64,000 nucleotides of DNA from Eubacteriales bacterium (GTDB taxonomy: Bacteria; Bacillota; Clostridia; Oscillospirales; Butyricicoccaceae). Of this stretch, positions 18,903 through 26,968 are shown piece after piece; positions within the stretch are counted from its first letter, which is position 1, and every line of letters begins with the position of its first letter. The translations under genes were made by a program, and so were the position numbers. The notes beneath the pieces were generated by a model, which had not been told where the DNA came from, did not search any database, and was given only the letters and a program-made list of their open reading frames with translations. The stretch spans positions 124,001 through 188,000 of the forward strand of contig JAUNGQ010000001.1 of the NCBI GenBank assembly GCA_030524285.1. The letters run 5' to 3'.

Positions 18903-19301
18903 ATGAGTGTATTCCATCTGAAGATCGTCACGGCTGATGGCAAATTCTTCGACGGTGAGGCGGAGCGCGTGCTGGTGCGCACGATTGACGGCGATGTCTG
19001 CATTCTGGCAAGACATATCCCGTATCTGACTGCACTGGGCATGGGCGAATGCCGTGTGACAGGCAGCAATGGCGAGACACGCCGTGCAGCCTGCATGGGC
19101 GGTATGCTGTCCGTTATGGACAATGAAGTCAATCTGATCGCAACCACGTTTGAATGGGCAGAGGATATCGATATCTCCCGTGCAGAGCGTGCGAGAAGAA
19201 GGGCGGAAGAGCTGCTGCAAAAGCGTCTGGACGCACGTGATCTGGAGCTGGCACAGGCCAGACTCAAGCGTGCATTGACCAGAATCCAAGTCGGAAAATA
19301 A
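18903..19301 (+). CDS. atpC: ATP synthase subunit epsilon
   Basis: The 132-residue protein has an N-terminal beta sandwich (~1-85) and a C-terminal helical hairpin rich in Arg/Ala (~88-130), the regulatory element of F1. It begins 3 bp after atpD and ends the operon. Confidence 0.95.
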   Translation: MSVFHLKIVTADGKFFDGEAERVLVRTIDGDVCILARHIPYLTALGMGECRVTGSNGETRRAACMGGMLSVMDNEVNLIATTFEWAEDIDISRAERARRRAEELLQKRLDARDLELAQARLKRALTRIQVGK

Positions 19302-19319
19302 AATAATGATGCTGCAAAG

Positions 19320-19356
19320 ACCGGCTGATATGGAAGCATATCAGTCGGTTTTTTCT
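19320..19356 (+). terminator. terminator of the atp operon
   Basis: ACCGGCTGATAT/ATATCAGTCGGT 12-bp stem with one G-U pair, 6-nt loop and T6. Confidence 0.9.
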
Positions 19357-19415
19357 TCTATGGGATAGTTTTTTTGTCTTTTCATATAAAAAATGCGGGA
19401 AAAAGCAGGAAAAAC

Positions 19416-19444
19416 GTGACATGCCCAGTTCACCGTGCTATAAT
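19416..19444 (+). promoter_or_regulatory. promoter of the envelope cluster
   Basis: GTGACA, exactly 17 bp, and TATAAT lie 40 bp upstream of the zinc-ribbon gene. Confidence 0.65.
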
Positions 19445-19483
19445 AAAATCGATTATATAAAACATGCACAGGAGGGGGCACAT

Positions 19484-20206
19484 ATGTATTGTAATCGATG
19501 CAACGCATACATACCGGACGATGCAGAATTTTGTCCGCAGTGTGGAGCAAGACAGAATATAGCACCCCGGGGTACATCCGGCAGTAAAAATGGTATTATT
19601 ATCGGTGCAATTGCCGCGGTAGCAGTTGTCCTTGTGGTATGCATTGTGTGCTTTACCGTTGTTCTCAAGGGGAATCAGGATGCGCAGCTGGCAGCGCAGC
19701 AGAATGCGGCTGCTACGGAAGCACAGCAGGCTGCACAGGCGCAGAATACGCAATCCAATTCCGGCAATACGGCGTCGACAAGCAGTGACAGTGATGCAAA
19801 CAGTAATGCCGGGACACCGGATACAGAAGATCAATCGGATTCGGAAAGCACGACGACAGTTACCAATAACTATTATTATTACGGCACGGGTGCGGTCCGT
19901 GATAATAACTATTATACGAAATCGGTCAGCTCCGGATACCTGTGGCCGACAGACACGCAGTATATTTCGTCTTCTGACTTGCGTGGCTTGAGTGAGGATA
20001 CGGTTGCGGCAATCCGTAATGAGATTTATGCGCGGCATGGCTATGCCTTTACAACCGCGCACTGGCAGGATTATTTTGCGGCAAAAACATGGTATCGTCG
20101 GGATAATAGCTGTACAGAATCGACGATCAACAGGCGCCTGTCTTCTCTGGAGCGTGCCAATATTGATACGATTGTAGCGTATGAGGAGAGTCAGGGATGG
20201 CGTTAA
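19484..20206 (+). CDS. membrane-anchored zinc-ribbon and YARHG-domain protein
   Basis: The 240-residue protein starts with a zinc ribbon, MYCNRCNAYIPDDAEFCPQCG, with two CxxC pairs. A helix (~40-63) follows, then a Gln/Ala/Ser/Thr-rich low-complexity linker (~65-130) and a C-terminal YARHG domain (~165-235) containing IRNEIYARHGYAF. YARHG is an extracellular domain found in many Firmicute surface proteins; its ligand is unknown. AGGAGGGGG precedes the chosen ATG. The next gene, an amidase, overlaps it by 10 bp. Confidence 0.8.
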   Translation: MYCNRCNAYIPDDAEFCPQCGARQNIAPRGTSGSKNGIIIGAIAAVAVVLVVCIVCFTVVLKGNQDAQLAAQQNAAATEAQQAAQAQNTQSNSGNTASTSSDSDANSNAGTPDTEDQSDSESTTTVTNNYYYYGTGAVRDNNYYTKSVSSGYLWPTDTQYISSSDLRGLSEDTVAAIRNEIYARHGYAFTTAHWQDYFAAKTWYRRDNSCTESTINRRLSSLERANIDTIVAYEESQGWR

Positions 20207-21045
20207 AGCAACTGATTGCAGGCAGCCTTGTACTTGTTTGTATTTTGTGTGGCTGTGGAAGTGAAAATAGCTCGGTAAAAGGCTATGACGGTGGTAGTAC
20301 ATCGAACGTAGCTGGTTCCGCGGATATCGGAAGTGCAGCAGGGGAGCAGATTGATCCGCCGCTGGACGAAAGTATTACCGATGCGGATCAGCAGGCTGCG
20401 ACAGAACAGCCGCTATCCGGTCTGGTTATCTGTTTGGATCCGGGGCATGGTGTGACCAGTGCGAACAGACAGGAGCAGGTTTCTCCGCTTTCGTCGGAAA
20501 CCAAGCCCGCGTATGTCAGCGGTGCTGCTGGAAACAGTCAGACAGAGGAAGAACTGAATCTTGCAGTAGCGCAGCTGACCCGCACGGAATTGGAATCGCT
20601 GGGGGCGCAGGTAGTCCTGACGCGCGAGACGCAAGAAGCAACCGTCAGCAACATAGAACGTGCACAGATTGCTAACAATGCACAGGCAGATTTGTGTATC
20701 CGTATTCATGCGGACGGTGCAGATGATCCCTCTGTGTCTGGTATGTCCATGCAGGTGCCGGCAGGGAGCTTGCTGGGGACACCGGAAATTGAGGTGCCAA
20801 GTGCACAGGCTGCGGAAATCATTTTGCGGGCGTTGACGGAACAGACAGGTGCACGCAGCCGCGGGCTGGTACAGCGCAGTGACTTGACCGGCTTTAACTG
20901 GTCAGAGGTTCCGTGTATTCTGCTGGAAATGGGTTTTTTAAGTAATGCAGAGGAGGATGCCAAACTGGCGGAGCAGGAATACCGTCAGCAGATTGCGTCC
21001 GGCATTGTAGAGGGTGTCTGCCGCTGGGCAGAGCTTGTACGATAA
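20197..21045 (+). CDS. N-acetylmuramoyl-L-alanine amidase, lipoprotein
   Basis: The 282-residue protein has a lipoprotein-type signal (LVLVCILCGC, modified Cys ~19), a low-complexity linker, then an Amidase_3 domain (~73-280). Zinc ligands are visible as H in CLDPGHG, E in TEEELNLAV and H in CIRIHADG. The catalytic glutamate lies in CILLEMGFLSN. It cleaves the amide bond between muramic acid and the peptide stem. Its start lies within the end of the YARHG gene. Confidence 0.88.
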   Translation: MALKQLIAGSLVLVCILCGCGSENSSVKGYDGGSTSNVAGSADIGSAAGEQIDPPLDESITDADQQAATEQPLSGLVICLDPGHGVTSANRQEQVSPLSSETKPAYVSGAAGNSQTEEELNLAVAQLTRTELESLGAQVVLTRETQEATVSNIERAQIANNAQADLCIRIHADGADDPSVSGMSMQVPAGSLLGTPEIEVPSAQAAEIILRALTEQTGARSRGLVQRSDLTGFNWSEVPCILLEMGFLSNAEEDAKLAEQEYRQQIASGIVEGVCRWAELVR

Positions 21046-21067
21046 CAATAAAGAAGGTTGATACAAA

Positions 21068-22585
21068 ATGAGTTTTACGATGGATAATGCATTCGGTATT
21101 GTGAGGGAAACGATTTCTACTTTATATGCCGGAATGCCCGCGCAAATTCTTCTGCTGATTCTTGGGCTGCTGCTTTGCTTTACAGGCTGTAAGCTTATCA
21201 AATGGGCAAGCGCGTTGTATGGCGTGATAGCTGGTTTGATGATTGGTATCTGCGCGACAAATGCCTTGTTGTATTTTGACGTGGTACCACAGGACAAGGG
21301 CATGCTGCTGAATATAGCTGCTATGCTGGTCTGTGGTATCGTGCTGGGATTGCTTTCTTTCCGTTTTCCACGGCTGGGTATTTTTCTGGTATATGGCGCG
21401 ATTGGCGGTATGATCGGCTATATCCCGGCAACGTTTGTTGCGGAAATATCCAATAAGGGCTTTTGGGGTATGCTTATCGTATTCGGTCTGGTGTTCGCTG
21501 TAACGGGCGCTGTCTTTATGCGGGCGGCATATCTCATCGTTACCAGCGCTGCTGGCGTGATAGCGGGCTTTGCACTGGCGGGCCTGCTGGATATTGGCTT
21601 TGGTTTTCAGGCGCTCGGCATGGGCTGTGGCCTTACTGTAGTTGGATTTTTAGTACAGCTGTTCTTGCTTCACCGCATGGATGCAAAGACGGATACGGCG
21701 GATGCAATGGAAGAAGAGCATGCAGAAGAAGAACAGGCTATGGAAGAAGAATGTCCTGTGGAGGACGCAGCGCTGGAGAATACCAGCGCGGTACAGATGC
21801 CAATTGCCGCTGAGACGTCAGAGGCAGAGTCGGGAGAAATGGCGGAGCCGGATGATATTGACACGATTTCCGATACCGTTGCGGCACGCATTGGTATGAC
21901 CGGGGTTTTACATACAGAAAGATTCCAGATTTCGGATGAACCGGAAACGGCGGAAGACAGTACTATGGTCATTCCAAAGGCAGAGCTGTCCCAGACACCA
22001 CAAGAGGAACCTGCAGAAGAAGCTTCTGAAGAGCCGGAAATGGAACGTTTTGTTTCTACTGTGGAGCAGAAGCAGATGGAGGAATTGCTTGGGAATTTTG
22101 AAAAACAGCCGGAAGAAGAGCTGAAGACCGAGCGGTTGGATACGGCATCTGACAGTTGGACGATGACTGCCAAGATGGTTGCTCCGGAGGAAGAAGAGCA
22201 GACAGACTTTCTGCCGGAGCAGGAGCCGGAAGCTGTTGGAGAGCCGGAGAAAAAGAAGAAAAAGAAACACTCCGGCGGTGTGATCCTGCCGATTATCCTG
22301 ATTGTAGCATCGCTGGTGTTTGCCGCTGTAGGATTCCAGTATGTTGAGCTGATGCTGTTGCTTTGCTTCCTTGGCTATGTGCGGAAGCATTACCGTTCTC
22401 TGGCATTTGCCTGCGCAATTCTGTGCGCACGGCGTGAAGCCGATATGATACCGCTGATTTTGCAGAAAGAAAATCCGCTGCAAATTGTACCGGGTGTGAT
22501 ATCCGGCGTCATTTTCCTGATCCTGACATTTTTTGCGCTGTGGAAGTCGTCCCGCGCACGGCGTCAGGCTGCCGAAGAGGAGTAA
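21068..22585 (+). CDS. polytopic membrane protein with long acidic cytoplasmic insert
   Basis: This 505-residue protein has about seven N-terminal helices (~22-205) resembling the TMEM198/DUF4203 fold. A strongly acidic, Glu-rich segment follows (~210-400), then a lysine-rich stretch (EKKKKKKH) and three or four C-terminal helices (~405-495). I cannot assign a function. It is the third gene of the YARHG-amidase cluster and is followed by a strong terminator. The insert has several T/S-rich MTGVLHTERF/TERLDT motifs that look like possible phosphothreonine sites. Confidence 0.65.
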   Translation: MSFTMDNAFGIVRETISTLYAGMPAQILLLILGLLLCFTGCKLIKWASALYGVIAGLMIGICATNALLYFDVVPQDKGMLLNIAAMLVCGIVLGLLSFRFPRLGIFLVYGAIGGMIGYIPATFVAEISNKGFWGMLIVFGLVFAVTGAVFMRAAYLIVTSAAGVIAGFALAGLLDIGFGFQALGMGCGLTVVGFLVQLFLLHRMDAKTDTADAMEEEHAEEEQAMEEECPVEDAALENTSAVQMPIAAETSEAESGEMAEPDDIDTISDTVAARIGMTGVLHTERFQISDEPETAEDSTMVIPKAELSQTPQEEPAEEASEEPEMERFVSTVEQKQMEELLGNFEKQPEEELKTERLDTASDSWTMTAKMVAPEEEEQTDFLPEQEPEAVGEPEKKKKKKHSGGVILPIILIVASLVFAAVGFQYVELMLLLCFLGYVRKHYRSLAFACAILCARREADMIPLILQKENPLQIVPGVISGVIFLILTFFALWKSSRARRQAAEEE

Positions 22586-22593
22586 TCAAAAAA

Positions 22594-22623
22594 GCTGTTC
22601 TGGATTGCAGAACAGCTTTTTTT
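22594..22623 (+). terminator. terminator of the envelope cluster
   Basis: GCTGTTCTG/CAGAACAGC 9-bp stem, 5-nt loop, T7. Confidence 0.9.
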
Positions 22624-22651
22624 CATGGAAATCGTAAAACGGCAGAAAACT

Positions 22652-22733
22652 GAAATGAGACAGTTCACCCAACCGTCTCATTTCGTCTCTCTTCTCTGTA
22701 TGGCATTTTATATCCGCTTTCTGTATAAAGCGG
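22652..22733. other. two tandem hairpins in a gene-free interval
   Basis: Hairpin 1 is GAAATGAGAC/GTCTCATTTC plus GTT/AAC with a 5-nt loop. Hairpin 2 is CCGCTTT/AAAGCGG with a 6-nt loop. Neither is followed by a T-run. The rest of 22624-23038 is AT-rich and has no coding frame; a third weak stem sits near 22941-22976. A small RNA or a leader structure is possible. Confidence 0.35.
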
Positions 22734-23038
22734 TACCCAAGTACTCCTGCTAAAAAGTACATTTAATAATATATCATAATGAAACAGTAAAAAGTAGTGG
22801 CAAAACTTCCAAAATAAGCATGATTTTTTTGTATAAAAAGCTTATAGTATTGCAGTGCAGCATTGAGATGGTACAGTATAATCCTGAGAGTTTAGAAAAT
22901 AGCGCAGATAAGCCAAAAATTCGTTGTCGGATTACTCAAAAAATCTGTATTTTTTTCAAAAGAAAAACAGAATACGATGAAAAATTATGATATACTGAAC
23001 AAGTATGTAAATTTGTACGGAAGAATGGAGGAATCCAA

Positions 23039-23938
23039 ATGAAGGTGGAGACACGTTCTGCATGGATGGTTGCAGGCGCAGGCGCATTGTGGGGGCTGAT
23101 TTCCCTGTTTGTACGTGTGTTACAGGCACAGGGGCTATCCTCTCTGCAAATTGTATTTTTTCGCAATCTGCTTGCTGCAGCGGTATTGGGACTTGTGATT
23201 TTGATCAGGGATAGAAAGGCGTTGCGGTTCCGGCTGCGGGATACATGGATGTTTGTCGGAACCGGTATGATTAGCATTGCTTTATTTAACTACTGCTATT
23301 TTGTTACGTTATCCCGCAGTAGTGTTGCGGTGGCATCGCTGCTGCTGTATACCTCTCCGATTTTTATTATGGCGCTGTCCGTCATCCTGTTTCATGAAAA
23401 AATGACAAAGCAGAAACTGGTGGCGCTGGTTATCACGATTGTGGGCTGTGCCTGCATCACGGGCGTGTTTTCTCAAGCACAGGCAGTTGCGCCGCTGACC
23501 GTATTGCTGGGACTTGGTTCCGGTTTGTTTTATGGACTGTACAGTATTTTTGGAAAGTTTGCCTTGCAGAAATACCATGCCATGACGGTTTCCTTTTATA
23601 CCTTTGTGTTTGCTGCACTTGCAACGGCGCCGTTTTGTGCGGCAGACTGTGCAGCATTTACTGTGGCGCATCCCGAGGGATTGCTTGCCGGACTTGGATT
23701 GGCGGTGATCAGCACAGTGGCGCCGTTCCTGCTCTATACCGGCGGTCTGAAAGGCATACAGGCATCGCGGGCAGCGGTGCTGGCAACGGTAGAACCGCTT
23801 GTGGGAAGCTTGCTCGGTGTATTGGTTTTTCATGACCCATTTACAGTGTGGACATTGCTCGGTATGGTTCTGATTTTCAGTTCGATTGCTGTGCTGCAGA
23901 CACCGCGGCGTACAAAGCTGGAGGCAATGCATGGATAG
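23039..23938 (+). CDS. EamA/DMT-family transporter
   Basis: The 299-residue protein has ten predicted helices arranged as two EamA repeats (~8-140 and ~152-288). The family hallmark is visible: the AALYTSPIF-type LLLYTSPIFIM in repeat 1 and the matching ATVEPLVGSLLGVLVF in repeat 2. It is a drug/metabolite exporter or permease of unknown substrate. GGAGG precedes the ATG. The following transporter overlaps its end. Confidence 0.9.
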   Translation: MKVETRSAWMVAGAGALWGLISLFVRVLQAQGLSSLQIVFFRNLLAAAVLGLVILIRDRKALRFRLRDTWMFVGTGMISIALFNYCYFVTLSRSSVAVASLLLYTSPIFIMALSVILFHEKMTKQKLVALVITIVGCACITGVFSQAQAVAPLTVLLGLGSGLFYGLYSIFGKFALQKYHAMTVSFYTFVFAALATAPFCAADCAAFTVAHPEGLLAGLGLAVISTVAPFLLYTGGLKGIQASRAAVLATVEPLVGSLLGVLVFHDPFTVWTLLGMVLIFSSIAVLQTPRRTKLEAMHG

Positions 23939-24875
23939 TTTCCTGTTCAGCCTGCATGCCACCATGCCGGTTTTTCTGGTCATGGTGCTCGGCTATATCC
24001 TGAAACAGATCGGGATGTTCACGGAAGAATTTTGCTCGGTTGCCAACCGATATGTGTTCAAGGTTGCGCTGCCGGTTCTGCTGTTCCGGGATATTGCACA
24101 AACAGATTTATATGCAGATTTTGACCTTACCTTTGTGTTGTACTGTGCTGGCATCACTACGGTCATGTTTCTCGGCATCTGGTTTTTGACGGCGAAGTTG
24201 ATGAAGGACCAGTCCATGGTGGGCGCATTTTCACAGGCCGCGGCTCGCGGCAGTGCAGCGGTACTGGGGATTGCTTTTGTAGAAAATATTTATGGCAATG
24301 CAGGGCTGACACCGCTGATGATTGTGGCAGCAGTACCGCTGTTCAATATTTATTCTGTCATCATTCTGACCTTTTCTGCAAACGGCGGACAGCATGGTAC
24401 TGGAGCAATCAAAAAAGCATGTGTCAATGTACTGAAAAACCCGATTATTTTGGGCATCCTTGCCGGATTGCCGTTTTCCCTGCTGCAAATTACCATTCCG
24501 ACAATCCCGCTCAAGGCAATCAACAGTGTTGCGGCAACGGCGACACCGCTCGCGCTGCTGGTAGTTGGCGCAGGCTTTGAAGGGGGAAAGGCATTGGCAA
24601 AGATCAAACCCACGATTGTGGCATCTGTGATTAAGCTGGTTATCCTTCCCGCGGCATTTCTGCCTCTGGCGGTTTTTCTTGGATTTCATGGGGCGGAAAT
24701 GGTGGCAATTCTGATTATGCTGGGTTCGCCAACCACGGTAACCTGTTATATCATGGCAAGGAATATGGATAATGACGGCGAACTGTCTACTAGTATTATC
24801 GTACTGACAACGCTGCTGTCTTCTGTAACATTGACCGGATGGATTTTCCTTTTGCGCCTGTTTGGGTTGATTTAG
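23931..24875 (+). CDS. auxin-efflux-carrier (AEC) family permease
   Basis: The 314-residue protein has ten helices with the Mem_trans pattern: two five-helix halves separated by a short hydrophilic loop (~150-170), with GSPTTVTCYIMA near the end. Bacterial members carry organic acids such as malate. The start overlaps the EamA stop by 8 bp, with GGAGG upstream, so both permeases are coexpressed. Confidence 0.88.
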   Translation: MDSFLFSLHATMPVFLVMVLGYILKQIGMFTEEFCSVANRYVFKVALPVLLFRDIAQTDLYADFDLTFVLYCAGITTVMFLGIWFLTAKLMKDQSMVGAFSQAAARGSAAVLGIAFVENIYGNAGLTPLMIVAAVPLFNIYSVIILTFSANGGQHGTGAIKKACVNVLKNPIILGILAGLPFSLLQITIPTIPLKAINSVAATATPLALLVVGAGFEGGKALAKIKPTIVASVIKLVILPAAFLPLAVFLGFHGAEMVAILIMLGSPTTVTCYIMARNMDNDGELSTSIIVLTTLLSSVTLTGWIFLLRLFGLI

Positions 24876-24909
24876 TTGTATTGTTTGTGCAAAGATGGGG
24901 AAACTTGTC

Positions 24910-24938
24910 TTGACATTGCACGGTATGAATGAGATAAT
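24910..24938 (+). promoter_or_regulatory. rfbA promoter
   Basis: Perfect TTGACA, 17-bp spacer and GATAAT, 78 bp upstream of rfbA. Confidence 0.75.
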
Positions 24939-25015
24939 AGACAATAAGACTGCGTCTGTATATATAAATATACGACGAAAAAGATAAAATAGGTAAGGAA
25001 AAGGAGTTTGGGGCT

Positions 25016-25876
25016 ATGAAGGGACTCATTCTGGCAGCGGGTAAAGGGACTCGTCTGTACCCGATGACAAAAATGATCTGCAAGCCATTGCTGCCGGTGT
25101 ATGATAAGCCGCTGATTTATTATCCGCTCAGCATACTGCTGCAGGTAGGTATTGAGGATATTATGGTTATTATCCCAGATGGCGAGGAAGAGACATTTAC
25201 AAAGCTGTTGGGCGACGGAAGTACGTGGGGAGTACATATTTCCTATGCCGTACAGAAGGTGCCGCGCGGCATTGCAGATGCATTCCTTGTTGCGGAGGAT
25301 TTTATCCGGGGTGATTCTGTATGCTTGGTGCTCGGTGACAACATTTTCTATGATGAAAGCCGCGATTATATCTTTATGCAGCAGGCAAAGGAACAGAAGG
25401 AAGGCGCTACCGTATTCGGTTATTATGTAGATGACCCACGCCCGTTTGGCGTTGTGGAATTTGATGAAAACGGCAATGCGCTCAGCATTGAAGAAAAACC
25501 GCGCTATCCAAAATCGAATTATATCATTCCGGGACTGTATTTCTATGACAGCGATATTTTGGAAATTGCAAAGAGTCTGAAGCCATCTGCACGTGGTGAG
25601 CTGGAAATTACAGATGTCAATCTGGAATATCTGCGGCGCGGTAAGCTCAAGGTGATTCCGCTGAACGATCAGTTTGTATGGCTGGATGCAGGTACAGCGG
25701 ACAGCCTGCTACAGGCAGCAGACCGTATCCGTGAAGTGCAGGAGCGCACAGGACGTTATGTTGCATGCCCGGAGGAAGTTGCCTGCAAAAAAGGGTTAAT
25801 TACTGTAGAACAGGCGCATGCAATCGGTGATCAGCTGAAGCAGACGCTGTATGGTCAGTATTTACAGTGTATGTAA
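25016..25876 (+). CDS. rfbA: glucose-1-phosphate thymidylyltransferase
   Basis: The 286-residue enzyme makes dTDP-glucose from glucose 1-phosphate and dTTP, the first step to dTDP-rhamnose. The N-terminal nucleotide loop LAAGKGTRLYPMT, the metal site in LGDNIFYD and the IEEKPRYPKSNY segment are all present. The usual rfbB, rfbC and rfbD neighbours are absent, so it stands alone with its own promoter and terminator. AAAAGGAG precedes the ATG. Confidence 0.93.
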   Translation: MKGLILAAGKGTRLYPMTKMICKPLLPVYDKPLIYYPLSILLQVGIEDIMVIIPDGEEETFTKLLGDGSTWGVHISYAVQKVPRGIADAFLVAEDFIRGDSVCLVLGDNIFYDESRDYIFMQQAKEQKEGATVFGYYVDDPRPFGVVEFDENGNALSIEEKPRYPKSNYIIPGLYFYDSDILEIAKSLKPSARGELEITDVNLEYLRRGKLKVIPLNDQFVWLDAGTADSLLQAADRIREVQERTGRYVACPEEVACKKGLITVEQAHAIGDQLKQTLYGQYLQCM

Positions 25877-25896
25877 CATGGAAATGGACGAATCCA

Positions 25897-25925
25897 CCTC
25901 CCTCATCTGAGGGAGGCTTTCGTTT
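25897..25925 (+). terminator. terminator-like CTCCCTC hairpin after rfbA
   Basis: CCTCCCTC/GAGGGAGG with a 4-nt loop and a T-rich tail interrupted by CG. It shares its core with the repeat at 4554-4692. Confidence 0.65.
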
Positions 25926-25983
25926 GTACGAATTTTTTTGTGTTCTATTAAAGTGTTCTCTTTGATTTATTTGGGAGGAAGTT

Positions 25984-26655
25984 ATGAAAACCACAGTTTA
26001 CTTTATCCGTCACGGAACAACGGAAAATAATATCGGTGGACGCTTTCAAGGAAAGTCAGACATCCCACTGGGTGAGGTTGGAAAGAAACAGGCGGCATGT
26101 TTGGGAGAACGGTTTGCGTCTGTTCTGCTGGATGCAGTTTATACCAGCCCCTTGAAGCGGGCCTATCAGACGGCCGAAGGTGTGTGTGCAAAGCTGGACT
26201 TGCAGCCGATTTTATGTGACGATCTGCGCGAAATTGACGGCGGACTGTTGGAAGGGCGTACCAATGAGGAAAACAATCGGGATTATCCGGAGGCTATGTA
26301 TGCATTTCGCAATAATCCGCCGGACTTTTGTCCGCCGGAGGGGGAATCTGCACGGCAGGTGTATGAGCGTGTGACGGCTGCCATCAGACAGATTGTACAG
26401 GACAATCCGGGGAAAAGCATTGCGATCGTATCTCATGGATATGCACTGTTATGCAGTGTAGGCTGTCTTGGCATTCCGTTTGAACAGCTCAAGACAGGGA
26501 TTTTGGCAAATGCATCTGTGAGCTGTGTCCAGTTTGATACGGATGGCAGCTTTGAGATTATTTTTTACAACGATCAAAGCCATCTGCCGGAGGACTGCCA
26601 ATACCATTCTCCGTTTTGGAAGGAACCGGAGACAAATCGCACGGCAATTCGGTAA
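25984..26655 (+). CDS. histidine phosphatase (phosphoglycerate mutase-like)
   Basis: The 223-residue protein begins with the catalytic motif FIRHGTTENN (His ~10), then R in TSPLKRAYQTA, the acidic EIDGGLLEG and the second histidine in IAIVSHGYAL. These are the four catalytic positions of the branch-1 histidine phosphatases. The substrate is unknown; cofactor-dependent mutase is less likely given the length. GGGAGG precedes the ATG. Confidence 0.88.
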   Translation: MKTTVYFIRHGTTENNIGGRFQGKSDIPLGEVGKKQAACLGERFASVLLDAVYTSPLKRAYQTAEGVCAKLDLQPILCDDLREIDGGLLEGRTNEENNRDYPEAMYAFRNNPPDFCPPEGESARQVYERVTAAIRQIVQDNPGKSIAIVSHGYALLCSVGCLGIPFEQLKTGILANASVSCVQFDTDGSFEIIFYNDQSHLPEDCQYHSPFWKEPETNRTAIR

Positions 26656-26796
26656 ATAGAAATGACCGCAAAAAATGAGCCGCTTTGCCACTTTTTTTGT
26701 GAGAAGAGCAGCTAGAATGGACAGAATCAATAAAACAAAAAGCCGCTCTCTCCGAAAATCTGGAGGAAGCGACAGGTATACAAAAGGGTGCTCATC

Positions 26797-26825
26797 TTGA
26801 CAAAATGGCACAATTATGATATTAT
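26797..26825 (+). promoter_or_regulatory. strong rpoBC promoter
   Basis: TTGACA, 17-bp spacer and TATTAT, with a ~140-nt untranslated leader before rpoB. Upstream, a CGCTctCTCC/GGAGgaAGCG hairpin near 26745-26771 may end the phosphatase transcript. The interval holds no gene. Confidence 0.75.
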
Positions 26826-26968
26826 GAATTAGTTTCCATATGAGACAATAGAAACCTTAACCACTTATATTCTAGCATTTTTTCAGTCAAGATGCAAGAA
26901 AACGGAAAGTAATAATCACTACGCAGCCAGGCGTATCGAATACTTGAGAAACGGAGTGATGGGAAATA

